A stretch of DNA of 64,000 nucleotides from Clostridia bacterium (GTDB lineage: Bacteria; Bacillota; Clostridia; Monoglobales; Monoglobaceae), in assembly GCA_017546205.1 (NCBI GenBank), contig JAFYXJ010000009.1, forward strand, positions 1-64,000. The letters run 5' to 3'. This document shows positions 27,587 to 36,138 of this stretch, piece by piece. Every line of letters begins with the position of its first letter. Within the stretch, counting starts at the first letter, position 1. The position numbers and the translations under genes were made by a program. The notes beneath the pieces were generated by a model that had not been told where the DNA came from, ran no database searches, and saw nothing but the letters and a program-made list of their open reading frames with translations.

Positions 27587-28129
27587 TTATCCAAAATATC
27601 TCTTCAAGAGACCTTCGAAGGCTTTGCCGTGGCGAGCTTCGTCACGTGCCATCTCATGAACGGTGTCATGAATTGCATCCAGATTTGCCTCTTTTGCTCT
27701 CTTTGCAAGGTCAAACTTACCTGCGGTTACACCATTTTCTGCTGCAACTCTCAGTTCCAGATTCTTCTTGGTGGAATCGGTTACAACTTCGCCCAACAGT
27801 TCTGCAAATTTTGCAGCATGTTCTGCTTCTTCATAAGCCGCTTTTTCCCAGTAAAGACCGATTTCCGGATAGCCTTCTCTGTGCGCAACACGTGCCATTG
27901 CAAGATACATACCAACCTCAGTACATTCGCCTTCAAAGTTTGCTCTCAAATCCATGATAATATCTTCGCTGACACCTTTGGCAACGCCTACAACGTGTTC
28001 AGCTGCCCAGGACATTTCCCCTGCCTGTTCCTTAAACTTATCAGCAGGAACATTACACTGAGGACATTTTTCGGGAGGAGTTGCTCCCTCATAAACATAA
28101 CCACATACACTACATACCCATTTTTTCAT
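27587..28129 (-). CDS. reverse rubrerythrin
   Basis: A 180-residue protein with the rubredoxin domain first and the ferritin-like di-iron domain second, the reverse of normal rubrerythrin. The rubredoxin iron is bound by CSVCGY and CPQC in the first 30 residues; the di-iron domain carries [19 protein letters not shown] and [11 protein letters not shown]. Clostridial reverse rubrerythrins reduce hydrogen peroxide and oxygen, so this protects an anaerobe from oxidative stress. It follows perR by 29 bases in the same direction and precedes the ferritin gene, forming a peroxide-response operon. Confidence 0.93.
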   Translation of the reverse strand: MKKWVCSVCGYVYEGATPPEKCPQCNVPADKFKEQAGEMSWAAEHVVGVAKGVSEDIIMDLRANFEGECTEVGMYLAMARVAHREGYPEIGLYWEKAAYEEAEHAAKFAELLGEVVTDSTKKNLELRVAAENGVTAGKFDLAKRAKEANLDAIHDTVHEMARDEARHGKAFEGLLKRYFG

Positions 28130-28158
28130 AATTCATTACCTCCAAAATATATAAAGTT

Positions 28159-28560
28159 TTATTCTTTTTCTGTTGATTGACAATCGGCGCAACATCCGTA
28201 AAAAATCAAGTTATGCCATGCGATCTTTGCACCGTATGCATGTTCTGCAAGAGAATCCAGAGCACTGTCATAAGGGAGTTCCATATCCAGTAAATTTCTG
28301 CATTCCTGACAGTAGAAGTGATAGTGGGGGTGGAAATTGGCATCAAATCGATCCGTTCCGTCACCCACATCCAGACGCATGATTGCACCATCTTGAGAGA
28401 GATTGGAAAGATTCCGGTAAACCGTACCCAGACTAATGTTGGGAATTTCTTCCCTGACATGGTCATAAATCCAGTTGGCAGTAGGATGGGAGGTGGTTCC
28501 GGAAAGAATCCGTAAAATACACTCTCGCTGCTTGCTGTATCGTTTACTTGTCGTTTCCAT
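28159..28560 (-). CDS. perR: PerR-type Fur family peroxide regulator
   Basis: A 133-residue metalloregulator of the Fur family. The winged-helix DNA-reading part (ISLGTVYRNLSNL) is followed by the regulatory metal site around DRFDANFHPHYHFYC and two structural zinc pairs, CQEC and CADC. The residue after the first CxxC is Asp (LLDME), as in PerR, where Fur usually has Glu, so peroxide sensing is favoured. A perfect palindromic operator lies over its own start site, so it should control itself and the rubrerythrin and ferritin genes behind it. GGAG precedes the ATG. Confidence 0.88.
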   Translation of the reverse strand: METTSKRYSKQRECILRILSGTTSHPTANWIYDHVREEIPNISLGTVYRNLSNLSQDGAIMRLDVGDGTDRFDANFHPHYHFYCQECRNLLDMELPYDSALDSLAEHAYGAKIAWHNLIFYGCCADCQSTEKE

Positions 28561-28577
28561 ACTGTTTCTCCTTAGTC

Positions 28578-28600
28578 TAAATAGTAATCATTACTATTTA
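28578..28600 (-). promoter_or_regulatory. PerR/Fur-type palindromic operator
   Basis: An 11-bp half-site (28578-28588) and its exact reverse complement (28590-28600) surround one central base, with the TAATCATTA core expected of Per and Fur boxes. The minus-strand promoter is TTGACA (complement of 28631-28636) with TATTAT (28608-28613), so the operator covers the transcription start region of perR. Confidence 0.8.
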
Positions 28601-28667
28601 TAAAAGTATAATAACAAACAAAGAAGAATTTGTCAAGTATTTTTTTAAAAAATTTTTTTGCGATAAA

Positions 28668-28757
28668 AGATGTAGACAAAACTGATGATTTATGACATGG
28701 CGTTGTCAATTTTGGACACATCTTTTTGTTGAATACTCGTAGAGAATCTGGTATACT
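28668..28757 (+). promoter_or_regulatory. 90-bp promoter module, copy 2 (BNR protein)
   Basis: This segment differs from 23383-23472 at only three positions, one of them in the -10 element (TATACT instead of TATAAT). The -35 TTGAAT and the 17-bp spacer are kept. It is 29 bases before the BNR gene start. Confidence 0.8.
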
Positions 28758-28786
28758 TGGCATATAGAAAAGAAAGGGAGAGTACT

Positions 28787-29770
28787 ATGAAACTGATTAA
28801 AAAAGAACTTATTTTTGGAGAGCCGTTACCTACACCGGAATGCCATGCGTCCACTGTGATAAAAATGCAAAATGGTTCTTGTGTTGCCGCTTGGTTTGGC
28901 GGGGTACAGGAGAGCAAAAATGATGTTACTATCTGGAGCAGTGTTTGTGAAGACGGAGTTTGGAGTACACCCCGTTCCATTACACCGCAATGGAATATCC
29001 CGCAATGGAATCCTGTGCTGTTTGAAAACGAGGACGGAACAATTACCTTATATTATAAGGTTGGATATAAAATAGTAGAGTGGAAAACTTATTTTATGAC
29101 ATCTTGCGACGGCAAAACATGGAGCGAGCCGCAGGAACTGATTACAGGAGATGAAACCGGGGGAAGAGGTCCGGTGAAAAATAAACCCATTCGGATTTCC
29201 AATGGCAAGATTCTGGCACCTGCATCTACCGAAAATGGACCGTGGCGTTGCTTTATTGATATATATGACGGAGAGAAGTGGGAAAAGAAGTTGATTCCCG
29301 TAACCGGAGAAGGCGCAGAGGAAACCAATGTGATTCAGCCTACTTTGTGGGAAGAACCCAAGGGACATATTCATGCTTTGATGCGCTCTAACCAGAGCAG
29401 AATTTATCGCAGTGATTCGGAAGATTACGGCGAGACATGGTCTTCCATCTATCCAACGGAAATGCCTAACAACAACAGCGGTATCGACTGTGTGATGACT
29501 GAGAATAAAACGCTGGTTCTGGTATGTAATCCCATTGCAACCGAATGGGGCGAATTGACCGCAGGAACGAAAACCGAGTGGGCATCTCGGTCTCCGCTTT
29601 CGGTATATTATTCCCAAGATAACGGTGCGACTTTTGAAAAGTTTATGGATTTGGAAACCGGCGCAGGGGAATATTCCTATCCCGCTATCGTTGCAAAGGG
29701 GAACCGGGTTTATATTACCTATACATGGAGAAAAAAGAAAGTCGGTTACTGCGAAATTGATGCAGAATAA
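28787..29770 (+). CDS. cytoplasmic BNR/sialidase-fold protein
   Basis: A 327-residue protein of the six-bladed propeller sialidase superfamily (BNR_2 type). Asp-box-like turns are visible: SCDGKTWSEP, SEDYGETWSS and SQDNGATFEK. No signal peptide is present, so it should act inside the cell, unlike most secreted sialidases. Relatives include exo-sialidases and other exo-glycosidases, and I cannot say which sugar is cut. The start at 28787 follows AAAGGGAG by 6 bases; an upstream ATG at 28757 lies inside the promoter region. It shares a near-identical promoter module with the alkaline phosphatase gene, so the two are probably expressed under the same condition. Confidence 0.7.
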   Translation: MKLIKKELIFGEPLPTPECHASTVIKMQNGSCVAAWFGGVQESKNDVTIWSSVCEDGVWSTPRSITPQWNIPQWNPVLFENEDGTITLYYKVGYKIVEWKTYFMTSCDGKTWSEPQELITGDETGGRGPVKNKPIRISNGKILAPASTENGPWRCFIDIYDGEKWEKKLIPVTGEGAEETNVIQPTLWEEPKGHIHALMRSNQSRIYRSDSEDYGETWSSIYPTEMPNNNSGIDCVMTENKTLVLVCNPIATEWGELTAGTKTEWASRSPLSVYYSQDNGATFEKFMDLETGAGEYSYPAIVAKGNRVYITYTWRKKKVGYCEIDAE

Positions 29771-29775
29771 ATTGG

Positions 29776-29805
29776 AACCCGTCGGCACTCTGCCGACGGG
29801 TTTTT
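29776..29805 (+). terminator. terminator of the BNR gene
   Basis: AACCCGTCGGCA (29776-29787) pairs with TGCCGACGGGTT (29791-29802), then a T run. Confidence 0.85.
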
Positions 29806-29917
29806 GTATTAGCAAGAAAATTCCTGGAAATATCCTTGTATATATGAATAAAGTATGGTAAACTTTGTAGGTGGGAGCATTTCCCGATTTTGAAAACAGG
29901 AAAGGAAGTAGACTTTA

Positions 29918-30472
29918 GTGAATCTTTCTATGATGTTACAACTGTTCAGCACTTTTTTTAAGATAGGTGCGTTTACTTTTGGCGGAGGTTACGCCATGAT
30001 TCCGCTGATTCAAAAAGAGATGGTGGAAAACAAACACTGGATCTCCGATGAGGATATTCTGGAGATTGTCGCTATTGCAGAATCCACCCCCGGCCCCATT
30101 GCCATCAACGCAGCGACCTTTATCGGATATCGGAAAGCGGGAGTATGGGGTTCCTTTGCAGCGACCTTTGGAACAGTTCTTCCTTCTTTCGTCATTATTA
30201 CGGTGATTGCTTATCTACTTCGTGGCTTTGCAGATTATCCGGTAGTGAAACACGCCTTTTTCGGCATTCGTGCCGGCGTTTTGGCGTTAATATTAAAAGC
30301 CTTTGTTACCATGTGTAAAAAAAGTCCGAGAAATACTTTGTCGTATTGTATTATGGCAGCGGCATTTCTTCTGGCGGGGATTTTTGATTTTCATGTACTT
30401 CTGGTGTTGATTGCCTGTGCCGTAACCGGATTGCTGTTTTCTATGCAGACAGAGAGGAGGAACAAAAAATGA
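29918..30472 (+). CDS. chromate-type transporter, first half
   Basis: A 184-residue membrane protein, one half of a split CHR-family (ChrA-like) transporter. The conserved start TFFKIGAFTFGGGYAMIP and the AESTPGPIAINAATFIG loop are clear, and about five hydrophobic segments follow. In this short-chain form two homologous halves in tandem make a functional antiparallel pair. It begins with GTG, 8 bases after an AGGAAAGGAAG site; a promoter TTGTAT-17-TAAACT is upstream near 29840-29870. The family exports or takes up chromate or other oxyanions; the natural substrate in anaerobes is not clear. Confidence 0.88.
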   Translation: MNLSMMLQLFSTFFKIGAFTFGGGYAMIPLIQKEMVENKHWISDEDILEIVAIAESTPGPIAINAATFIGYRKAGVWGSFAATFGTVLPSFVIITVIAYLLRGFADYPVVKHAFFGIRAGVLALILKAFVTMCKKSPRNTLSYCIMAAAFLLAGIFDFHVLLVLIACAVTGLLFSMQTERRNKK

Positions 30473-31032
30473 TGTATCTTCTTTTGTTTTTCACTTTTTT
30501 TAAAATTGGTGCGTTTACCTTTGGTGGCGGTTATGCCATGCTTCCATTGATACAGGAAGAAGTTCTTGCCAATGGTTGGGTGTCCATGGAAGAGCTGATT
30601 AATTTTGTTGCCATTGCCGAGTCAACGCCCGGTCCTTTTGCTGTGAATATTGCAACCTATGTAGGCACCGAGCTTGCCGGAATCCCCGGTGGTATCTGTG
30701 CAACTCTTGGTGTGGTGCTCCCGTCTTTTTTGATTATTCTTCTGGTTGCCGGAATGTTTGAAAAGTTTAAGGCTAACAAAATTGTTGCAGGATGTATGAG
30801 TGGCTTGAAACCTGCTGCAATTGGTTTGATTGCATCTGCAGTACTGACTATAGGAAAAACTGTATTCTTCCCTGAGACTATTTCAACGTCAGTTTTTCTG
30901 GATGTCAAGACCTATGTGTCTTTAGCGATTTTTGGGATGATGTCTGTTCTTGCGTTTCGTCAAGTCAGTCCCATTCTGATTATCTTGTTATCCGCAGGGA
31001 TGGGTATTGTGATTGGATTTATGCTGGGGTAA
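30469..31032 (+). CDS. chromate-type transporter, second half
   Basis: A 187-residue membrane protein homologous to the gene before it, with the same TFFKIGAFTFGGGYAMLP start and AESTPGPFAVNIATYVG loop. The start ATG overlaps the previous stop by 4 bases (ATGA), so the two halves are made together. A GGAGGAAC site lies upstream. Confidence 0.88.
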   Translation: MMYLLLFFTFFKIGAFTFGGGYAMLPLIQEEVLANGWVSMEELINFVAIAESTPGPFAVNIATYVGTELAGIPGGICATLGVVLPSFLIILLVAGMFEKFKANKIVAGCMSGLKPAAIGLIASAVLTIGKTVFFPETISTSVFLDVKTYVSLAIFGMMSVLAFRQVSPILIILLSAGMGIVIGFMLG

Positions 31033-31314
31033 TATTGTTGAATAGTTTATTAATCGTGCAGATATGCTTTGCAAGGAAGAACTTGAATGATTATTTGTAG
31101 ATTTTTATCCGGTCTTGACAAAAGTCGAATTGTGTTGGCAATGCATAAAAAGTGAAAATATAGAGAAATTTAAGCTGCTTTTAAAGTAATTATGATTTTG
31201 GGTAAACCGAGGAATAATGTTTTTTTGTTATGTCATAGATTTGTCATAACGGGTTTGATAATATAAAGAAAAAGATGCTTGTATGATGAAAATTTAAGAG
31301 AAAGGACAGTGAAA
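31033..31314 (+). promoter_or_regulatory. AT-rich leader of the guanine deaminase gene
   Basis: This 282-base gap is AT-rich. The only clear structure is GTTATG with CATAAC, 12 bases apart, at about 31227-31251. I looked for a purine riboswitch and did not see one. A TTGACA at about 31115 has no convincing -10 partner. Confidence 0.3.
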
Positions 31315-32613
31315 ATGAATAGTTTTATACTGAAGGGAAACATTTGCTATAGCATATCAAAAACAGAATTAAAGACGGTTTCAGGATACGTTGTTTGCAG
31401 CGATGGAAAATGTGCGGGGGTTTTCGAGGAACTTCCGGAAAAATACAAAAATCTCGAATTGAGAGATTTAAACGACAGGCTTATTATTCCCGGCATGGCG
31501 GATTTACATATTCACGCTCCGCAATATGCTTTTCGTGGCATGGGAATGGATTTTGAGCTTATAGAATGGTTAAACACGCAGACATTCCCCGAAGAAGCAA
31601 AGTATAAGGATGCTGATTATGCAAAAAAAGCATATACAATATTTGCCGATAATATGAAAAACAGCGCTACCACAAGAGCCTGTATTTTTGCGACAAGGCA
31701 CAGAAGCGCCACCGAAATACTGATGGATTTAATGGAAGAAACAGGACTTGTGACTTATGTAGGAAAAATTAATATGGATAGGTCAGCACCCGATGAACTT
31801 GTGGAAGAAAGTGCAGATATGTCTGCCTTTAATACATTCGGATGGATAAACGATATTGCGGGTAAATACAAACGCACAAAGCCTATACTTACCCCAAGGT
31901 TTATTCCGAGTTGTACAGACGACCTTATGGACCAGCTTCGTGAAATACAAAGAGCATACAGCTTGCCTGTACAATCCCATTTGTCAGAGAACAAGGGGGA
32001 GGTTGAATGGGTTCGTGAGCTTAGACCTGACAGTTCGTTCTATGGCGACAGCTACGACAAGCATGATTTGTTCGGTGATGAAAATTTAGATTCTGAAAAA
32101 GTCAACACAGTAATGGCTCATTGTGTGTGGTCAAGTGATGAAGAAGTAAAGCTCATGCGTGAGAACGGAGTATTTATCGCTCATTGTCCTGCATCAAATA
32201 TAAATCTTGCATCAGGAATAGCGCCTGTAAGAAAATACCTTGATCTTGATATGAAAATCGGTCTCGGGAGCGATGTGGCAGGCGGACAGACGGAATCCAT
32301 TTTCCGTGCGATAACCGATGCTATTGGTGTTTCAAAAATGTATTTTAGATATGTGGATGAAAATGCAAAAGCCGTAACTTTTGAAGAAGCGTTTTACATG
32401 GCAACAAAAGGCGGAGGCGAGTTCTTCGGAAAAGTTGGAAGTTTTGAAGAAGGATACGAGTTTGATGCGCTCATACTTGACGACAGTATTATTCATCATC
32501 CGCTTAATCTTAATATACGCCAAAGATTAGAACGCAGTATTTATCTGTCCCTTGATTTGTGTGGCGGTATCAAAGAAAAATATATACAAGGCAATAAAAT
32601 AGTTTGCCGATAA
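31315..32613 (+). CDS. guanine deaminase-like amidohydrolase
   Basis: A 432-residue enzyme of the metal-dependent amidohydrolase superfamily, closest by eye to guanine deaminase, which converts guanine to xanthine and ammonia. Visible motifs are PGMADLHIHAPQ with the metal-binding HxH, the QSHLSENKGE segment, MAHCVW and GLGSDVAGG with the catalytic Asp. The start at 31315 follows GAAAGGA. Codon use differs from the neighbours: ATA, TTA, AGG, TCA and GCT are common, while neighbours prefer ATT, CTG/TTG, ACC and TCC. With unusual gaps on both sides it may have been acquired by transfer. Confidence 0.82.
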   Translation: MNSFILKGNICYSISKTELKTVSGYVVCSDGKCAGVFEELPEKYKNLELRDLNDRLIIPGMADLHIHAPQYAFRGMGMDFELIEWLNTQTFPEEAKYKDADYAKKAYTIFADNMKNSATTRACIFATRHRSATEILMDLMEETGLVTYVGKINMDRSAPDELVEESADMSAFNTFGWINDIAGKYKRTKPILTPRFIPSCTDDLMDQLREIQRAYSLPVQSHLSENKGEVEWVRELRPDSSFYGDSYDKHDLFGDENLDSEKVNTVMAHCVWSSDEEVKLMRENGVFIAHCPASNINLASGIAPVRKYLDLDMKIGLGSDVAGGQTESIFRAITDAIGVSKMYFRYVDENAKAVTFEEAFYMATKGGGEFFGKVGSFEEGYEFDALILDDSIIHHPLNLNIRQRLERSIYLSLDLCGGIKEKYIQGNKIVCR

Positions 32614-32885
32614 TAAATATTTACATATCGGGTGCGAGAAAATCCAGTATTCTCGCGGGTTCTAAGGAAAAGTGCTTAAGGAAAAACAGTTGAAAAAATA
32701 GGAGAAAATAGTAGGTCCTAATACGAGCTTGCGAGTATCAAGGTTCTCGGGTACCCAACAGAAATCTATGATTTCGTGTTGGGGGATGGTTTTATGATTC
32801 ACTGTTCTCTTTTCTTGACACGAAGTGGATACAGGTACATACAAAATACACGATTATTATTTATACCAAAGAATGAGAGGGTTTT
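32614..32885 (+). other. structured intergenic region of unknown role
   Basis: A 272-base gap with two clear stem-loops: GCGAGAA/TTCTCGC at about 32635-32655, and a long stem at about 32756-32784 in which CCCAACA pairs with TGTTGGG and AAATC with GATTT. TTGACA at 32815-32820 may be the -35 of the next gene. It could be a leader RNA or a remnant of a mobile or repeated element. Confidence 0.35.
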
Positions 32886-33797
32886 ATGCAGAAGAAAAAG
32901 ACCATGGCGACGGTTGCTGCGCTGACAGCGCAGGTGATTTTTGGCTTTAGTTTTATGTTTACAAAAATTGCCCTGCAATATGCGACGCCGATGACAGTGA
33001 TTGCCGACAGATATCTGGTGGCGTTTACCTCGCTGACTATTGTCATGCTGATAAAAGGAATAAAAATACAAGCAGGAAAAAATAGTTCCAAACTACTGTT
33101 GATGGCGTTGTTTCAGCCGGTTTTGTATTTCCTTTGCGAAAGTTACGGCATTCAGTTAACCACAAGCGGATTTTCCTCGGTAATGATTGCTTTGATTCCG
33201 GTGATCTCTATTTTTGGCGGAATGCTGTTTTTGAAAGAAGTTCCTTCCCCTCTGCAGGTGGGATTCACTTGTGTTTCCGTTCTGGGAGTTGTGCTGATGG
33301 CATACAATGGGAAGATGGATGGCACCGTTACGGCGTTAGGAATCCTTTTGCTGTTGGGCGCAGTTTTATCCTCCGTTGCTTATAATGTTTTAAGCCGTAA
33401 ACTTTCCGGTGAGTTTACCGCCTTTGAACGTACTTATGCCATGATGGCAACCGGATTACTTGTTTTTCTGGTTCTGGCATGGGGAGAACATACACACAAT
33501 CCTGCAGAGATTGTCAGCAGTTTCCGATATCCGTTGTATACATTTTCGATTTTGTATCTGGGCGTAGTATCCTCGGTGATTGCGTTTTTGTTACTTAATT
33601 ATGCCAATACCTATCTGCCTGTTTCCAAAACAACAGTATTCAGCAATATTACAACCCTGGTTTCGGTTACGGCGGGAATTATTTTCCTGGAGGAACCTTT
33701 TGGCGTTGTCACTGTGATTTCTTCCCTGATGATTGTGGGCGGGGTCTGGGGTGCACAACGTGCGAAACAACCTGCAATAACGGAGAAAGAAGTATGA
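32886..33797 (+). CDS. EamA/DMT-family transporter
   Basis: A 303-residue membrane protein with about ten transmembrane helices in two repeated EamA domains; the second repeat begins around residue 155. The FGFSFMFTKIAL start and the ISIFGGMLFLKE and TAGIIFLEE helices are typical of drug/metabolite transporters. The substrate cannot be predicted. GAGAGGG lies before the ATG. Its stop overlaps the next start by 4 bases, so it is in an operon with the ComEC-like hydrolase gene and holA. Confidence 0.85.
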   Translation: MQKKKTMATVAALTAQVIFGFSFMFTKIALQYATPMTVIADRYLVAFTSLTIVMLIKGIKIQAGKNSSKLLLMALFQPVLYFLCESYGIQLTTSGFSSVMIALIPVISIFGGMLFLKEVPSPLQVGFTCVSVLGVVLMAYNGKMDGTVTALGILLLLGAVLSSVAYNVLSRKLSGEFTAFERTYAMMATGLLVFLVLAWGEHTHNPAEIVSSFRYPLYTFSILYLGVVSSVIAFLLLNYANTYLPVSKTTVFSNITTLVSVTAGIIFLEEPFGVVTVISSLMIVGGVWGAQRAKQPAITEKEV

Positions 33798-34681
33798 AAC
33801 AGCCTATGACCAATGCCCGGAAACAGTTTTATCTGAATGTCTGGATTTTTGCCATACTGTTGTTGGCAGTTTCCCTGACGGTGTTTTGGGTATCCAAACC
33901 GGTTTCAATTCATTTTGTAGATGTGGGACAAGGGGATGCCTGTCTGGTTCGTGGTGGGCAGGGAGGAACTGTCCTGATTGACGGCGGAGATGTAGGAGAG
34001 GGAAAAACGCTTCTTTCCTATTTTGCCAAGCAAAACGTACGGAAACTGGATGCGGTGATTTTGTCCCATCTCCATGATGACCACATCAGTGGGGTGAAAG
34101 AACTGATTCAGGAAGGATTCCCCATTACGGAGTTATACCTTTCTCCCATTACTGACCATCAAGCCGAACAGGAACTGCTGGCACTTACCAAAGATGCAAA
34201 AATTTCGGTGACCTATCTATCGGCAGAGGAAACATTGAATCTGGGAAAAGTTACCTACAAGGTGCTATGGCCCTATCCCAAAGCGGAATATATGAAAGAA
34301 AATAACCAGTCGATGGTTTTGCGTCTGGAATATGGAAAGAACCGGATTTTGCTTACAGGGGATGTGGAATTATCGGCACAGGCAGAGCTTGCCATGAATA
34401 TGGGGGAGGAACTGAAGGCAGATGTGTTGAAGGTTCCCCATCATGGAGGAAAAACTGCAGTTTATCCTCCGTTTTTGACAAAGGTGCAGCCGAAAATCGG
34501 AATTATCAGCGTGGGAGTAGATAATTATCACGGACATCCCCATCCGGATATGCTTTCGGCATTAGAGGAAACCGGATGCGGAATTTTACGAACGGATTTA
34601 CATGGCACGGTCAGCGTGATTTTGCATAAAGACCGGCTTGCGAGAATAGAAACCAATGAGAAATGGAGGTTGCTGCAATGA
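33794..34681 (+). CDS. ComEC-like metallo-beta-lactamase-fold hydrolase
   Basis: A 295-residue protein with one N-terminal membrane segment (about 16-36) and a metallo-beta-lactamase domain like the C-terminal part of ComEC. The metal motif HLHDDHISG is present, along with HFVDVGQGDACLV at the start and VPHHGGK near the end. The ComEC channel domain is absent, so this is a stand-alone, probably membrane-bound hydrolase facing outward; a role in nuclease or phosphodiester chemistry is inferred from the family. It overlaps both neighbours by 4 bases. Confidence 0.82.
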   Translation: MKQPMTNARKQFYLNVWIFAILLLAVSLTVFWVSKPVSIHFVDVGQGDACLVRGGQGGTVLIDGGDVGEGKTLLSYFAKQNVRKLDAVILSHLHDDHISGVKELIQEGFPITELYLSPITDHQAEQELLALTKDAKISVTYLSAEETLNLGKVTYKVLWPYPKAEYMKENNQSMVLRLEYGKNRILLTGDVELSAQAELAMNMGEELKADVLKVPHHGGKTAVYPPFLTKVQPKIGIISVGVDNYHGHPHPDMLSALEETGCGILRTDLHGTVSVILHKDRLARIETNEKWRLLQ

Positions 34682-35697
34682 CAGTAGAAGAACTGAATAA
34701 ACAAATCAAATCAGGAAACCTGAGTCCGGTTTACTTTTTCTACGGGGAGGAACAGTATCTGCTTACCCATAAAATTGCAACCATTGAGAAGAAACTGATT
34801 CCGGAGGGGTTGGAGGATTTTAACCGATTCCATTTTGATGGCAAAAAAACACCCGTTGAATCGGTGCTGGAAGCGGTGGAACAGTTTCCCCAGATGTCCG
34901 AAAAAAAGGTAGTTGTTGTTAAAAACAGCGGATTTTTCAACCTGATGACATCCAAAGAGTATAAGCGTCTGGAAGAAGCATTTCGAGATTTGCCGCCTTA
35001 TACCTGTTTGATTTTCTGCGAGGATGACTTTGACAGGAAAAAGGAAAAGAATTTGAAACTGGTGGAATCTGCCGGAGGCGGCGTCGTACAGTTTGCGTTC
35101 CTTCCGGTCAATCGAGTGGAACTCTGGATTGAAGAACGGTTCACCAAAGCGGAAAAGATGATTGCTCCCAAGGATGTTTCTTACATGGTGCGCCTTTGCG
35201 GACAGTCTTTGGGAAAACTGGAGATGCAAATTCAGAAAGTCATGAACTATCTGGGTGAAAGAAATAAAGTGACCCGTGAAGATATCGATGCCGTGGTTGA
35301 CAAATCGGCAGAATACCGGATTTATGATATGCTGGACCATGTGCTGTCAGGCAGAACGCAAAAGGCACAGGAACAGTTGAAATTCTTAAAAGATACCAAA
35401 GAAAAACCCACCATGGTTATCGGCCTTTTGATGGGAAAACTTTCGGAACTTTTGCTTTGCAAACTTTTGAATGAGGATGGACTCTCCTCTCAGGAAATCG
35501 GGGAATATTTTGATTTCCGCCGGCCTGCCTTTGTGATGAATAAGACCATACAGGAGAGTAAACGATATGGGGAACGATATCTAAAACGAATGATACGCAA
35601 AGGGTTATCCTTAGATGCGGCAATCAAAAGCGGAAAGATGGACGGGTGGACAGCGGCAGAAGTGTATCTGGGTGAACTGACCAAACGGGCAGAATAA
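34678..35697 (+). CDS. holA: DNA polymerase III subunit delta
   Basis: A 339-residue clamp-loader subunit that opens the beta sliding clamp for replication. The start sequence SPVYFFYGEEQYLL, the FDRKKEKNLK segment and the C-terminal collar region fit the HolA/YqeN family and its usual length. The start at 34678 follows GGAGGT by 7 bases and overlaps the previous gene by 4 bases (ATGA). In other Firmicutes this gene also lies close to a comEC-type gene, which supports both calls. Confidence 0.9.
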   Translation: MTVEELNKQIKSGNLSPVYFFYGEEQYLLTHKIATIEKKLIPEGLEDFNRFHFDGKKTPVESVLEAVEQFPQMSEKKVVVVKNSGFFNLMTSKEYKRLEEAFRDLPPYTCLIFCEDDFDRKKEKNLKLVESAGGGVVQFAFLPVNRVELWIEERFTKAEKMIAPKDVSYMVRLCGQSLGKLEMQIQKVMNYLGERNKVTREDIDAVVDKSAEYRIYDMLDHVLSGRTQKAQEQLKFLKDTKEKPTMVIGLLMGKLSELLLCKLLNEDGLSSQEIGEYFDFRRPAFVMNKTIQESKRYGERYLKRMIRKGLSLDAAIKSGKMDGWTAAEVYLGELTKRAE

Positions 35698-35733
35698 ATA
35701 AAAAAAGACTTGTCAATCGACAAGTCTTTTTTT
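35698..35733. terminator. bidirectional terminator (holA and tRNA-Lys)
   Basis: GACTTGTC (35707-35714) pairs with GACAAGTC (35719-35726), with A and T runs on either side. Confidence 0.85.
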
Positions 35734-35734
35734 A

Positions 35735-35811
35735 TGGTACACCCTCGGGGATTCGAACCCCGGACACCCTGATTAAGAGTCAGGTGCTCTAGCCAGCTGA
35801 GCTAAGGGTGC
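35735..35811 (-). tRNA. tRNA-Lys (anticodon CTT)
   Basis: A complete cloverleaf on the minus strand: acceptor GCACCCT/AGGGTGT, anticodon stem CCTGA/TCAGG with loop CTCTTAA, and an encoded CCA. The promoter is TTGACA (complement of 35863-35868) with TATAAT (35840-35845), 17-bp spacer. The remaining gap to tRNA-Pro is AT-rich with nothing else visible. Confidence 0.95.
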
Positions 35812-36026
35812 ATAACGTGTTCTCAAACGAACAAAAAATATTATACTCACTTTTCTGCTTTTTGTCAATACTTTTTTTAGAATTTTTTTACTTATTTTTT
35901 TGTGCGTATGGCATAGAATCTAATACAGGAAAAGAATCTTCTTTATACAAAAAAGAAATTTTTATTTTTTTTGAAATTAAGTCTTGCTTTTTTTGGAAAG
36001 ATGGTGTATACTGGTTCATGTTGTTA

Positions 36027-36103
36027 CGGGGTGTGGCTCAGTTTGGTAGAGTACCTGAATGGGGTTCAGGTGGCCGCTGGTTCGAATCCAGTCACTCCGA
36101 CCA
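36027..36103 (+). tRNA. tRNA-Pro (anticodon GGG)
   Basis: A complete cloverleaf: acceptor CGGGGTG/CACTCCG, anticodon stem CCTGA/TCAGG with loop ATGGGGT, T-loop GGTTCGAATCC and encoded CCA. A promoter TTGCTT-17-TATACT lies upstream near 35984-36012. Confidence 0.95.
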
Positions 36104-36104
36104 T

Positions 36105-36138
36105 GTCGAAGCAAAGAGAACTTTGCTTCGACTTTTTT
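36105..36138 (+). terminator. terminator of tRNA-Pro
   Basis: GTCGAAGCAAAG pairs with CTTTGCTTCGAC around a 4-base loop, followed by six T. Confidence 0.88.

Noticed and set aside
31033..31314. purine riboswitch before the guanine deaminase gene
   Set aside because: The conserved loop sequences of that class are not present.
32662..32844. 60-codon minus-strand open frame in the gap before the EamA gene
   Set aside because: No ribosome site or family match; the DNA is better explained by stem-loops. It could still be part of a repeat.
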